DNA of 64,000 nucleotides, taken from positions 62,001 to 126,000 of the forward strand of contig CAOKXF010000001.1 in the NCBI GenBank assembly GCA_948473335.1. The letters are read 5' to 3'. The notes beneath the pieces are model-generated. The model saw nothing but the letters and a program-made list of their open reading frames with translations, was not told the DNA's origin and did no database searches. Both the position numbers and the translations under genes were made by a program. The stretch comes from an uncultured Clostridium sp. (GTDB taxonomy: Bacteria > Bacillota > Clostridia > TANB77 > CAG-508). Position 1 is the stretch's first letter, and each line of letters begins with the position of its first letter. Of the stretch, positions 54,167 to 63,002 are shown one piece after another.

Positions 54167-55042
54167 ATGTCATTTTCGTCAGATGTAAAAGAAGAGTTAA
54201 ATTGTATACAGACACTTGCAAATAAAGAACTAGTAAGAAAAGAGTTACAAGGATATTTACTAAGTAATAATGTAAAAGTGATAAAAAAGGGAACAAAAAA
54301 TAAAATCAAATTTTCAACGGAAAGTGAATATAATATCAATAGATTTGCTAGATTACTTAGTAATTGTCAAATACAAAAATATAATATACAAATGCAAGGA
54401 AAAAACTATGTAATAGAATTAAATATAGATGATTCATTAGAAAATATAGTTAAAACTACAGAAAATGGTATAGAAATTAAAGAAAAACAAAATATAAGTA
54501 TTGAAAATGCAAAAGCGCTGATAAGAGGTACATTTTTAGGGGCAGGTTCAATTAACAATCCAGAAAATTCAAATCACTTGGAAGTTCAATTATCAAATGA
54601 AACAAATAGTATCTTTATAAAAGAATTATTAGAGCAATTTGGAATAAAATCTAAAATAATATCAGAAAAAACAGTGTATATAAAAGATGGCGAAGAGATA
54701 TCTAAATTTTTAGCATGCATTGGAGCAAGTAAATCAGTATTGAAATTTGAAGACATAAGAGTAAAACATGAAATGAATAACAAAATAAATAGATTAGTAA
54801 ATTGTGAAGGAGCTAACTTAAATAAGATAATGAATGCTTCTATTGAACAAATAGAAGCTATAATTAAATTAAAAAAAGAGAATAAATTTGAAAGCTTAGA
54901 TGAAAATTTGAAAGAAATTGCTATTTTAAGATTAGAAAATCCAAATGCAAAACTTTCAGAATTAGGAAATATGTTAAAAAATCCAGTTGGAAAATCTGGG
55001 GTAAACTATAGACTAAAAAAAATAATAGATTTATCAAAATAA
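54167..55042 (+). CDS. whiA: DNA-binding protein WhiA
   Basis: Nucleoid-associated and, in Bacillus, linked to cell division and fatty-acid balance; in actinobacteria a sporulation regulator. The 291-aa protein has the N-terminal homing-endonuclease-like domain (MSFSSDVKEELN, then LIRGTFLGAGSINNPENSNHLE, about 117-138) and the C-terminal helix-turn-helix (AILRLENPNAKLSELGNMLKNPVGKSGVNYRLKKI, written across two parts: ALSELG-type helix and KSGVNYRLKK). AAGGAG precedes ATG 54167. It is 35 kb from yvcK, its common operon partner. Confidence 0.95.
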   Translation: MSFSSDVKEELNCIQTLANKELVRKELQGYLLSNNVKVIKKGTKNKIKFSTESEYNINRFARLLSNCQIQKYNIQMQGKNYVIELNIDDSLENIVKTTENGIEIKEKQNISIENAKALIRGTFLGAGSINNPENSNHLEVQLSNETNSIFIKELLEQFGIKSKIISEKTVYIKDGEEISKFLACIGASKSVLKFEDIRVKHEMNNKINRLVNCEGANLNKIMNASIEQIEAIIKLKKENKFESLDENLKEIAILRLENPNAKLSELGNMLKNPVGKSGVNYRLKKIIDLSK

Positions 55043-55106
55043 TATAGTGTGAGTTAAAATATAACAATAATAATGATACTTTTGGAAATTAGTTGGAGGA
55101 AAAAAA

Positions 55107-56240
55107 TTGACGGAAAAAGAAATAGGAATATATATACATATACCATTTTGTAAAAGGAAATGCTATTACTGTGATTTTATATCATATTGTAATCAAAATG
55201 AAAATATAGACAGATATATAGAAGCGATAATAAATGAAATAGAATTAAGAAAAAACGAAATACTAGATAGAGAAATAACTACTATATATATAGGAGGAGG
55301 AACGCCATCATATATAGAAGAAAAATATATAGAAAAGATAGTTAATAAATTAAAACCTAAAAAAAGTCAAGAGATAACGATAGAAGTAAATCCAGGAACA
55401 GCTACTGAGTGTAAGTTAAGAGCATATAGAGAAATGGGAATAAATAGGATTAGTATCGGATTACAAGAAACACATAATAAGATGCTTAAGAAAATTGGAA
55501 GAATTCATACATATGAGGAATTTTTAGAAACATATAATGTAGCAAGAAAAGTTGGATTTGGAAATATAAATATTGATTTGATGATAGGATTGCCAAATCA
55601 AAGTATACAACAAGTAAGAGAAAATCTAGAAAAGGTACTATTACTAAATCCTGAACATGTATCAATATATTCTCTGATTTTAGAAGATAATACAGTTTTT
55701 GCAGATATGGTAGAGCAAAAAAAGTTAGAATTACCTGATGATGAACTAGAAAGAAATATGTACTGGCATGTCAAAAATAAATTAGAGTTGAATGAATATA
55801 AGCATTATGAAATCTCGAATTTCGCAAAACAAGGATATGAATCAAAACATAATATGAATTGTTGGCAACAAAAGGAATATATTGGTTTTGGAGTTGCAGC
55901 ACATTCATATCTAAATTATACGAGAATTTCAAATACTAGTAGTTTATCTGAATATATTCATAATATAGAAAGTAATGAAATAAATAGGAATATTCAAATT
56001 CAAGAAGAGCAAGAGTTAAGTGATGTGCAAAAAGAATATATGCTATTGGGTCTTAGAAAAATAGATGGGGTTAATATTTCAGAATTTAAAAATAAATTTG
56101 GTAAAAATCCTATTTTTATATATAAGAATGAATTAAATGAATTAGTTGAAATGAATTTGTTAAAAATTGATTTAAATTCTATTAAATTAACTGATAAGGG
56201 CATAGATTTTGCAAATTTGGTTTGGGAGAGATTTGTATAA
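55107..56240 (+). CDS. hemW: Radical SAM heme chaperone HemW
   Basis: HemW-family (formerly coproporphyrinogen-oxidase-like) radical SAM protein; it binds heme and a [4Fe-4S] cluster. The 377-aa protein has the cluster motif CKRKCYYC (Cys15, 19, 22), GGGTPSY, EVNPGT, GINRISIGLQET, NIDLMIGLPNQS, and a C-terminal HemN-like domain with LGLRKIDGVNI. The HNxxYW-type motif is HNMNCWQQ (about 251-258). TTG 55107 is the start, with GGAGG before it. It is not recognised as HemN because it lacks the second N-terminal extension. Next to whiA by 64 nt. Confidence 0.94.
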   Translation: MTEKEIGIYIHIPFCKRKCYYCDFISYCNQNENIDRYIEAIINEIELRKNEILDREITTIYIGGGTPSYIEEKYIEKIVNKLKPKKSQEITIEVNPGTATECKLRAYREMGINRISIGLQETHNKMLKKIGRIHTYEEFLETYNVARKVGFGNINIDLMIGLPNQSIQQVRENLEKVLLLNPEHVSIYSLILEDNTVFADMVEQKKLELPDDELERNMYWHVKNKLELNEYKHYEISNFAKQGYESKHNMNCWQQKEYIGFGVAAHSYLNYTRISNTSSLSEYIHNIESNEINRNIQIQEEQELSDVQKEYMLLGLRKIDGVNISEFKNKFGKNPIFIYKNELNELVEMNLLKIDLNSIKLTDKGIDFANLVWERFV

Positions 56241-56345
56241 ACAGAAAATAGTATTCTTCTATAAGTATAAAAAATTCTACAATAAGTCGAACACATAAAA
56301 AGATTACGTAATATAATATATTAAAGGATATGGAGGTAATGTATT

Positions 56346-56495
56346 ATGTTATGTTTCTTAAAGAAAACTTTTGGAGTTTGTTTAATTGGTTTGGGTATAG
56401 GAATGTTACTTGTATTGTTACTTCCATTTGCAGGATGGTTATTTATAATAGGTGCTATTCTTATAATAGTTGGATTATTATGGCTAGCGTGCTGA
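56346..56495 (+). CDS. Small two-helix membrane protein upstream of spoVM
   Basis: A 49-aa protein: LCFLKKTFGVCLIGLGIGMLLVLLLP, then FAGWLFIIGAILIIVGLLWLAC, written as two hydrophobic helices (about 8-26 and 29-48) with a proline turn. GGAGG (56332-56336) lies 9 nt before ATG. It is shorter than the usual annotation cut-off. It ends 70 nt before spoVM on the same strand and may be part of the same sporulation transcript. No certain family name. Confidence 0.65.
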   Translation: MLCFLKKTFGVCLIGLGIGMLLVLLLPFAGWLFIIGAILIIVGLLWLAC

Positions 56496-56565
56496 TGAAT
56501 TTTATTAAATTTTGATATAGCACTGTATTACAGGGCACATAAAAGGAAAAGGAGGTACATAGGAT

Positions 56566-56640
56566 ATGACTATTGTTGTTAAAAAAGTTCCTAAAGCATT
56601 GAGAGGAATTGTTAAATTATTATTTGGCATAAAAGAGTAA
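56566..56640 (+). CDS. spoVM: SpoVM, spore-coat anchoring peptide
   Basis: Amphipathic peptide that marks the curved forespore membrane and recruits the SpoIVA coat layer. The 24-aa product reads MTIVVKKVPKALRGIVKLLF with GIKE at the end. It aligns with Bacillus SpoVM (26 aa) in the K-x-P-K-x-L-x-G-I-V-K core, including the proline near position 9 that curves the helix. AAAGGAGG precedes ATG by 12 nt (ribosome-binding site 56547-56554). The peptide is too short for most gene callers. A terminator follows at 56697. Confidence 0.88.
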   Translation: MTIVVKKVPKALRGIVKLLFGIKE

Positions 56641-56696
56641 TAATTTTAAATTGAAGTATACTTTATTTAATTAAAAGAATAAAATATAAAAAAAAG

Positions 56697-56743
56697 CACA
56701 TACTTATTACAAAGATATATTGTAAAAAGTAGGTGTATTTTTT
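56697..56743 (+). terminator. Terminator after spoVM
   Basis: CACATACTT-A-TTACAA pairs with TTGTAA-A-AAGTAGGTG with mismatches in two places, then TATTTTTT. The right arm AGGTG is also the only possible ribosome-binding site for the small frame at 56744. Confidence 0.7.
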
Positions 56744-56926
56744 ATGGATAAAATTTCGAAAGATAATGAAGAATGTGAAGTAGGGGAAGATGCTACAAAA
56801 TATGGAGAATTTATATCATCATATTTTGCATGGATATCATTACCACAACAGAAAGAAAATGTAGAAAAATTAGAAAAAATAACTAAAAGTGAGAAAAACG
56901 TACAAAAATGTGACAAAAAGAGATAG
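56744..56926 (+). CDS. Doubtful small charged protein
   Basis: A 60-aa frame with codon use like the neighbours (GAA, AAA, ATA, TCA). The product is acidic at the start and basic at the end, with Trp and Tyr around residues 26-30. ATG is directly after the terminator T-run and the ribosome-binding site is inside the terminator stem. No family recognised. It may be real but weakly expressed, or be an accidental frame. Confidence 0.35.
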   Translation: MDKISKDNEECEVGEDATKYGEFISSYFAWISLPQQKENVEKLEKITKSEKNVQKCDKKR

Positions 56927-56964
56927 AAATATATAAAGTGATTTAAATTAAAGAAATATAAAAC

Positions 56965-56992
56965 TTGTTTTAAGAGAGAAAAGATTTATAAT
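56965..56992 (+). promoter_or_regulatory. Promoter of the ctsR operon
   Basis: TTGTTT (56965-56970), 16 nt, TATAAT (56987-56992). The CtsR operator begins 9 nt downstream, so a bound repressor would cover the start site. Confidence 0.65.
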
Positions 56993-57001
56993 AATAATAT
57001 A

Positions 57002-57018
57002 GGTCAAAGAAAGTCAAA
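57002..57018 (+). promoter_or_regulatory. CtsR operator
   Basis: GGTCAAA-GAA-AGTCAAA, the direct heptad repeat with 3-nt spacing that matches the published CtsR consensus (A/G)GTCAAA-NAN-(A/G)GTCAAA exactly. A third half-like AGTCAA follows. Confidence 0.9.
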
Positions 57019-57056
57019 GTCAATTTGGAAAAATGAATATATAATAAAAAACGACT

Positions 57057-57209
57057 TATTAACTAATAGGCGTATATCTGCGCCCATTAGTTAATAAACA
57101 AAATAAAAAGAAGATATATAAACAACAAAGCAGAAGAGGAAGAGTAATAAAAAAAACAAAAAAACATCTTGTTTGCTAATAGGCGCATATCCGCGCCCAT
57201 TAGTAAAAC
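57057..57209 (+). repeat. Two palindromic repeats (A7, A8) in the ctsR leader
   Basis: A7: TTATTAACTAATAGGCG ... CGCCCATTAGTTAATAA (57057-57098). A8: GTTTGCTAATAGGCGC ... GCGCCCATTAGTAAAAC (57171-57209). The flank of A8, ACAAAAAAACATCTTGTTTG and later AACAGTTGA, matches the tandem units at 10960-11030. They lie between operator and ctsR. Confidence 0.8.
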
Positions 57210-57353
57210 AGTTGAAATAAAAGGAAAATATAAAACATAGAACAGATTATGATGTAAAATAAAAACAACATATATACACATAGGGGAATATTTGATTTAT
57301 TAGCAAAATAGATAAAATAAAAAAGTAATATATAAGAAAGAAGATGAAGAAAA

Positions 57354-57797
57354 ATGAGAATGTCAGATTTAATAGAGGAATTCATAAAAGAATTATTTGA
57401 AGAAAACGAATATATTGAAATACAAAGAAATGATTTAGCAGAACAATTCAATTGCGTACCATCGCAAATAAACTATGTAATAGCAACAAGGTTTAAGCCA
57501 TCACAAGGGTATTATGTAGAAAGTAGAAGAGGAGGCGGAGGACATATAAGAATACAAAAGATAGATGTAAGTAAAACAAATTATATAACACATATAATAA
57601 AAAACATAGGCGAACAATTAACAAATCAAGAAGTAGAAATATTAATCAGTGATTTATTATCATATAATTTAATAACAGAAAAAGAAGCAAAGCTATTAAA
57701 AGTAGCAACAAGTGATAATATACTAATAACAGCAAAAGAAGTAAAAGATGTATTAAGAGCAAAACTTTTAAAAAACATGTTGTTAAATATACTATAA
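57354..57797 (+). CDS. ctsR: Transcriptional repressor CtsR
   Basis: Represses clp and its own operon until heat or protein stress. The 147-aa protein has the N-terminal helix-turn-helix (MSDLIEEFIKELFEE, IEIQRNDLAEQFNCVPSQINYVI, about 20-45), the beta wing RFKPSQGYYVESRRGGGGHIRI (about 48-69, with the RRGGGG glycine wing that senses heat in Bacillus) and the C-terminal dimer domain. ATG 57354 or 57360. Followed by mcsA after 32 nt. Confidence 0.96.
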   Translation: MRMSDLIEEFIKELFEENEYIEIQRNDLAEQFNCVPSQINYVIATRFKPSQGYYVESRRGGGGHIRIQKIDVSKTNYITHIIKNIGEQLTNQEVEILISDLLSYNLITEKEAKLLKVATSDNILITAKEVKDVLRAKLLKNMLLNIL

Positions 57798-57829
57798 GAA
57801 ATCAATAAAAAAAGAAAGGAATGATAAGA

Positions 57830-58396
57830 ATGTTATGTGAAAATTGTGGAAAAAATTATGCAAATGTAAGATACACACAAATAATTAATGGAGTAAAAAA
57901 AGAAATATCAGTTTGTGAGGAATGTAGTAGAAAACTAGGAATAGACCACTTAAACTTTGACATGGCAATAGATTTTTCAAGTTATTTAGGAGAATTCTTT
58001 GGAGGATTTAATAATACAGAGATATTACCAATAATAAAAGAAGAAAAGCAATTAAAATGCTCAAATTGTGAAACAACATTCGAAGAGTTTATTCATAATG
58101 GAAAATTTGGATGCCAAGAATGTTATAATGCATTTAAAGAAAAAATAGACACATTGTTAAAAGAAATACATGGAGCAAATAGACATGTAGGAAGATTAGG
58201 AAAAATAAAAGAAAACATAAAAATAAATACAGAAGATAAGATAGGAACAAAACAAGATAATAAGATGGAAAATGAAACAAAAGAGGGAGACAAAATAACA
58301 AAGCTAAAAAAAGAATTAAAACAAGCAATAAATGAAGAAAGATATGAAGAAGCAGCGAGATTAAGAGATGAGATAAGAGAAATAGAAGAAAAATAA
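57830..58396 (+). CDS. mcsA: Protein-arginine kinase activator McsA
   Basis: Activates McsB and links it to ClpC and CtsR. The 188-aa protein has zinc finger 1 (C3, C6, C29, C32), a second Cys pair CSNCE and CQEC (about 83-107), and a C-terminal UVR motif (about 160-185, LKQAINEERYEEAARLRDEI). The first zinc finger has the same spacing as that of ClpE at 35379. The start ATG 57830 has AAAGGA 9 nt ahead; an ATG at 57821 touches that site. Between ctsR and mcsB. Confidence 0.94.
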   Translation: MLCENCGKNYANVRYTQIINGVKKEISVCEECSRKLGIDHLNFDMAIDFSSYLGEFFGGFNNTEILPIIKEEKQLKCSNCETTFEEFIHNGKFGCQECYNAFKEKIDTLLKEIHGANRHVGRLGKIKENIKINTEDKIGTKQDNKMENETKEGDKITKLKKELKQAINEERYEEAARLRDEIREIEEK

Positions 58397-58421
58397 CATA
58401 AAAAGAAAGAGAGGAAATAAA

Positions 58422-59429
58422 ATGTCAAATTGGTATATACAAAGTGGAAAAGATTTTGATGTTGTAGTAAGTACAAGAATAAGATTTTCAAGAAATTTAG
58501 CGGAATTTAGATTTAATACAAATCAAAATGAAGAAAAACAGATAGAAAAAATAATAGAAGAAAAAGCAAATGAAACAGGATATAATTTAAAATTTTTAAG
58601 ATTAAAAGACATGGATGAAATAACAAAGTTAAGTCTAGTAGAGAAAAATATAATAAGTCCAGAATTAGCAACAAAGGAAAAAACAGGAGCAATTTTAATA
58701 AATGAAGAAGAAAACATATGTATAATGATAAATGAAGAAGAACATTTAAGAATACAGGTATTTAATAGTGGATTAGAATTAGAAAGTACACTTGCACTAG
58801 CAATAGAAGTAGACGAAAAGATACAAGAATTATTAAACATAGCAAAAAGTAAGGAATATGGATATTTAACAACTTGCCCAACAAATCTAGGAACGGGAAT
58901 GAGAGCATCAGTAATGGTACATTTACCAGGATTAACAAAAACAGGAAACATTAGAAAAATATTAAATACAATAACAAGTTTTGGAATGGAAATAAGAGGA
59001 ACACATGGAGAAAATACAAAGTCAGAAGGAGATATGTATCAAATATCAAACAAACAAACTTTAGGAATAACTGAAGAAGATATAGCTAAAAAATTAAAAA
59101 TAATAACAGAAAAAATAATAGAGCAAGAGAGACTAGCAAGGAAATATTTAGCGAAAGACACAATTGAACTAGAAGACAAAGTATACAGAAGTTATGGAAT
59201 CTTAAAAAATTGCAGAACAATATCACAAAATGAAGCAATTAGACTTTTAACAGATGTTAAATTAGGAACTGATATGGGAATAATAAAAGAAATGACAGAC
59301 AAAAAGATTTCAAAATTATATTTATATATTAAATCAGCGAATTTACAAAAATATTTTGGAACTAAGATGGACACACAAGAAAAGGAAATAAAAAGAGCAG
59401 AGCTAATAAGAAACATAATGGAAAGTTAA
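58422..59429 (+). CDS. mcsB: Protein-arginine kinase McsB
   Basis: Phosphorylates arginines to mark proteins for ClpCP. The 335-aa guanido-kinase fold has VVSTRIRFSRNLAEF (about 13-27), the INEEEHLRIQ active-site segment (about 103-112), CPTNLGTGMRASVMVHLPGL (about 148-167) with the reactive cysteine region, and RGTHGENTKSEGD (about 190-202). AGAGAGG precedes ATG. The catalytic NEEDH motif reads NEEEH, a conservative change that McsB proteins share. Next to clpC by 30 nt. Confidence 0.96.
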   Translation: MSNWYIQSGKDFDVVVSTRIRFSRNLAEFRFNTNQNEEKQIEKIIEEKANETGYNLKFLRLKDMDEITKLSLVEKNIISPELATKEKTGAILINEEENICIMINEEEHLRIQVFNSGLELESTLALAIEVDEKIQELLNIAKSKEYGYLTTCPTNLGTGMRASVMVHLPGLTKTGNIRKILNTITSFGMEIRGTHGENTKSEGDMYQISNKQTLGITEEDIAKKLKIITEKIIEQERLARKYLAKDTIELEDKVYRSYGILKNCRTISQNEAIRLLTDVKLGTDMGIIKEMTDKKISKLYLYIKSANLQKYFGTKMDTQEKEIKRAELIRNIMES

Positions 59430-59459
59430 AAAATAAGAATGAAAAGGAGGAAATAAAAG

Positions 59460-61955
59460 ATGACATACAAATTTACAAGTAGAGCACAAAAATCTCTAAA
59501 GATAGCAAGTGAAATATCATTAGAATTAGGGCATAAATATATAGCAACAGAACATATTTTATATGGATTAATAGAAGAAGGAGCAGGAGTAGCAGCAAGA
59601 GTCTTAGAAAATCAAGGAATAACGTCAGAGAAAGTTATAGAAAAGATAGAGGAGTTAGTGGGAAAAGAAGATGCAATAGGAGAGAGTCTAGGATTTACAC
59701 CAAGAACAAAAAGATTAATAGAAAACTCGTTTTTAGAAGCAAGAAAATTAGGATATGACTATATAGGAACAGAACATCTATTAATAGGGATGTTAAGAGA
59801 GGCAGATAGTGTTGCAATAAGGATATTATTAGATTTAAACATAAACATACAAAAATTATATAATGAAGTTGTAAAAGTAATCAATGAAGAAGATATGGGA
59901 ACAGGAAATGATGGCGAAGGCGGAATAGGAAATGGAGCATTTGGAAGTACAGGAAATACAAAAAAGAGCAATAAAGGAAGAGGAAGTTATAATTCAACAC
60001 AAACACTAAATCAATTTGGAGAAGACTTAACAAAAAAGGTAGAAGAAGGAAAAGTAGATCCAGTAATAGGAAGAAATGAAGAAATAGAGAGAGTCATACA
60101 AATACTATCAAGAAGAACAAAGAATAATCCATGTTTAGTAGGAGAACCAGGAGTAGGAAAAACAGCAATAGTAGAAGGACTAGCACAGAAAGTAATATCA
60201 GGAGATGTACCAGAGATATTAAAAGACAAAAGAGTAGTAACATTAGATATATCAGGAATGGTAGCAGGAGCAAAATATAGAGGAGATTTTGAAGAAAGAA
60301 TAAAAAAAGCACTAAGCGAAGTAAAAAAGGCAGGAGATGTAATATTATTTATAGATGAAATTCATACTATAGTAGGAGCAGGATCAGCGGAAGGAGCAAT
60401 AGATGCTGCAAACATATTAAAACCGATGTTAGCGAGAGGAGAGATACAACTAGTAGGAGCAACAACAATAAATGAATATAGAAAATATATAGAAAAAGAT
60501 GCAGCATTAGAAAGAAGATTTAGTCCAGTAACAGTAACAGAACCAAATGAAAAAGACACAATATCAATATTAAAAGGGTTAAGGGATAAATATGAAGCAC
60601 ATCATAATGTAAAAATAACAGATGAAGCAATAGAAGCAGCAGTAAATTTATCAGTAAGATATATAAATGATAGATTTTTACCAGACAAAGCAATAGACTT
60701 AATAGATGAAGCTGCATCAAAAGCGCATTTAAAAACATATACAGAACCAGAGGAATTACGAAAATTACAAGAAAAGTTAGAAAATATATCAAAAGATAAA
60801 GAGGAAGCAGTAAGAAATCAAAAATTTGAAAAAGCTGCCACATTGAGAGATGAAGAGAAAAAATTAAAAGAAAAAGTAGAAAAAGAAGAGACAAAATGGA
60901 AGAACAAAAATACAAAATCAGTAACAGACATCACAGAAGAAGATATTGCAGAAGTAATTGCTAGTTGGACAGGAATACCTGTAAAAAAATTAACAGAAGA
61001 TGAGAATAAAAAATTAAAAAATCTTGAACAAAGTTTACATGAAAGAGTAATAGGACAAGAAGAAGCAGTAGAAGCAGTAAGTAAAGCTATACGAAGGGGT
61101 AGAGTAGGATTAAAAGATCCCAAAAGACCAATAGGATCATTCTTATTTTTAGGACCAACAGGAGTAGGAAAAACAGAACTATCAAAAGCATTAGCAGAAG
61201 TACTATTTGGAAATCAAGAAGCAATGATAAGAATAGACATGTCAGAATATATGGAATCACATTCAGTATCAAAATTAATAGGTTCACCTCCAGGATATGT
61301 GGGATTTGATGAAGGAGGACAACTAACAGAAAAAATAAGAAGAAAACCATATGCAGTAATATTATTTGACGAAATTGAAAAAGCACATCCAGATGTAATG
61401 AATATATTACTTCAAATATTAGAAGACGGAAGACTGACAGATTCACAAGGAAGAACTGTAAATTTCAAAAATACAGTAATAATAATGACATCAAATTTAG
61501 GAGCAAGATTAATAACAGAAAAGAAACTATTAGGTTTTACAAAGACACAAGAACAAAAAGAAGAAAATGAAAAAGATTATGAAGATACAAAGAAAGAAGT
61601 TATGTCAGAATTAAAAAAAGAGTTAAGACCAGAATTTATAAATCGTATTGATGAAATAATTGTATTCCATAAATTGACAGATGAAGAAATCAGTAAAATT
61701 ATAGAAATAATGCTAAGTGAGATAAAAGAAAGACTAGAAAATCAAAAAATTAATATAAAGATAGAAAAAGAAGTAAAGGAACTCATTGCTAGTAAAGGTA
61801 TTGATAAATCTTTTGGAGCGAGACCATTGAGAAGGACTATCCAGAATATGATAGAGGATGTTTTAGCAGAGGAAATTTTAGATGGAAAAATTAAGCAAGG
61901 GAGTACTGCAAAAATAGGTGTTAAAAACAACAACATTTATATAGAGAGTTTTTAG
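59460..61955 (+). CDS. clpC: ClpC AAA+ unfoldase
   Basis: Unfoldase that delivers substrates, including those with phospho-arginine, to ClpP. The 831-aa protein has two Clp-N repeats (about 1-145), a Gly/Ser linker (about 148-185), NBD1 (Walker A GEPGVGKT about 226-233; FIDEIHT), the UVR coiled coil (about 440-475), NBD2 (Walker A GPTGVGKT about 563-570; [11 protein letters not shown]) and [22 protein letters not shown] lies before ATG. ClpC and ClpE are the two Clp unfoldases found here. Confidence 0.97.
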   Translation: MTYKFTSRAQKSLKIASEISLELGHKYIATEHILYGLIEEGAGVAARVLENQGITSEKVIEKIEELVGKEDAIGESLGFTPRTKRLIENSFLEARKLGYDYIGTEHLLIGMLREADSVAIRILLDLNINIQKLYNEVVKVINEEDMGTGNDGEGGIGNGAFGSTGNTKKSNKGRGSYNSTQTLNQFGEDLTKKVEEGKVDPVIGRNEEIERVIQILSRRTKNNPCLVGEPGVGKTAIVEGLAQKVISGDVPEILKDKRVVTLDISGMVAGAKYRGDFEERIKKALSEVKKAGDVILFIDEIHTIVGAGSAEGAIDAANILKPMLARGEIQLVGATTINEYRKYIEKDAALERRFSPVTVTEPNEKDTISILKGLRDKYEAHHNVKITDEAIEAAVNLSVRYINDRFLPDKAIDLIDEAASKAHLKTYTEPEELRKLQEKLENISKDKEEAVRNQKFEKAATLRDEEKKLKEKVEKEETKWKNKNTKSVTDITEEDIAEVIASWTGIPVKKLTEDENKKLKNLEQSLHERVIGQEEAVEAVSKAIRRGRVGLKDPKRPIGSFLFLGPTGVGKTELSKALAEVLFGNQEAMIRIDMSEYMESHSVSKLIGSPPGYVGFDEGGQLTEKIRRKPYAVILFDEIEKAHPDVMNILLQILEDGRLTDSQGRTVNFKNTVIIMTSNLGARLITEKKLLGFTKTQEQKEENEKDYEDTKKEVMSELKKELRPEFINRIDEIIVFHKLTDEEISKIIEIMLSEIKERLENQKINIKIEKEVKELIASKGIDKSFGARPLRRTIQNMIEDVLAEEILDGKIKQGSTAKIGVKNNNIYIESF

Positions 61956-61990
61956 TTATAAAAGTATATAAAGTGCATAAACATTAAAAG

Positions 61991-62902
61991 GTGATAAAAA
62001 TAAAAACATATTATATAAAACAAGGAAAAATAAAATTATTCAAAAAAATCAATATAAGGGAAAGAAAATGCGAAATACTAAAAAGATTAGAAAGTGAAGA
62101 AAAAATAAACAAAGTAATAGAACAAATGAAAACAAATAGAATAGGAACAGTAATATTAAGTAAAGAGCTATATCAAAATGTAGAGTTTGTAAAAGCATTA
62201 AAGAATAATAGAATAATAGTATTAGATGGAAAATGGTTATACAGATATATGATACCAGATATAGTTGAATATATTTGTAAAAAAGCAAATATAGATAATA
62301 ATGTAGAAGTAGGAATGTTAACAAATGAAGTAACAGATGAATTTTTGGGGAATTTAGAAATATTATCAAGAGAATTTAAGAAAATAAAAATTGTAACAGA
62401 GTATCCCGAAAAGTTTAGAAGAATTGATGAGAGGACATTAGAAAATTCTGGTTTTTCAATGATTATAACTAAAAATAAAAAACAAGCATTAACAAAATCA
62501 AAAATAATAATTAATTTTGATTTTTCAGAAGAAACAATAAATCAATATAATATTAACGAAAATGCAATAATAATAAATCTAAGTCAAGAATTAAAAATTA
62601 ACAAGAAGCGATTTAATGGGATTATTATTAAAGATTATAACATTAAAGGTGGATATAAGATTCAAGCACATAAAAATCAGGAAGATAACAGTAATGTAAA
62701 TACAAATTATGATATAGAAGAGATAGAAATAGATGAGTTTTATTTTAAACATATAAAAGAAAGTCAAATTTTCGATAAAGCGCTAACAGATAAGAAACTA
62801 GAGGAAGCAAATCTATCTAAATTTTATATAGTTAGAAGAATTATAAATGAGGAAGATATACAGATTAAAGAATTATATGAAAGTAAGAATAAGATTTTTT
62901 AA
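61991..62902 (+). CDS. Unknown protein after clpC (start GTG, possible AUA start at 62000)
   Basis: Not recognised. The 303-aa product is very Lys/Ile/Asn-rich. Its central part has the look of a Rossmann strand-helix order (VGMLTNEVTDEFLGNLEILSREFKK, then IKIVTEYPEK, then SGFSMIITKNK, then KSKIIINFDFSEE). No nucleotide-binding glycine loop is seen. AAAAGGTG at 61987-61993 is both the only ribosome-binding site and the GTG start; ATA at 62000 follows it by 6 nt and would give the KTYYIKQGK start. It takes the place of radA, which follows clpC in Bacillus. No function is claimed. Confidence 0.65.
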   Translation: MIKIKTYYIKQGKIKLFKKINIRERKCEILKRLESEEKINKVIEQMKTNRIGTVILSKELYQNVEFVKALKNNRIIVLDGKWLYRYMIPDIVEYICKKANIDNNVEVGMLTNEVTDEFLGNLEILSREFKKIKIVTEYPEKFRRIDERTLENSGFSMIITKNKKQALTKSKIIINFDFSEETINQYNINENAIIINLSQELKINKKRFNGIIIKDYNIKGGYKIQAHKNQEDNSNVNTNYDIEEIEIDEFYFKHIKESQIFDKALTDKKLEEANLSKFYIVRRIINEEDIQIKELYESKNKIF

Positions 62903-62954
62903 GTATACTATATCTAAATTCCACCATAATTATATTCTATACAATAAAAAAACA

Positions 62955-62984
62955 GAGGTGTATTGTAAAATACATCTCCATTTT
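62955..62984. terminator. Terminator between 61991-gene and 63003-gene, after a partial repeat C
   Basis: TTCTATACAATAAAAAA (62934-62950) resembles the right half of repeat C. GAGGTGTATT (62955-62964) then pairs with AATACATCTC (62969-62978) with one G-T pair, followed by CATTTTAA. Confidence 0.65.
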
Positions 62985-63002
62985 AAGTATAAATTATGCG
63001 TT

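Noticed and set aside
57000..57353. HrcA/CIRCE operator in the stress-gene leaders
   Set aside because: No TTAGCACTC-N9-GAGTGCTAA found near ctsR or clpE; only the CtsR box.
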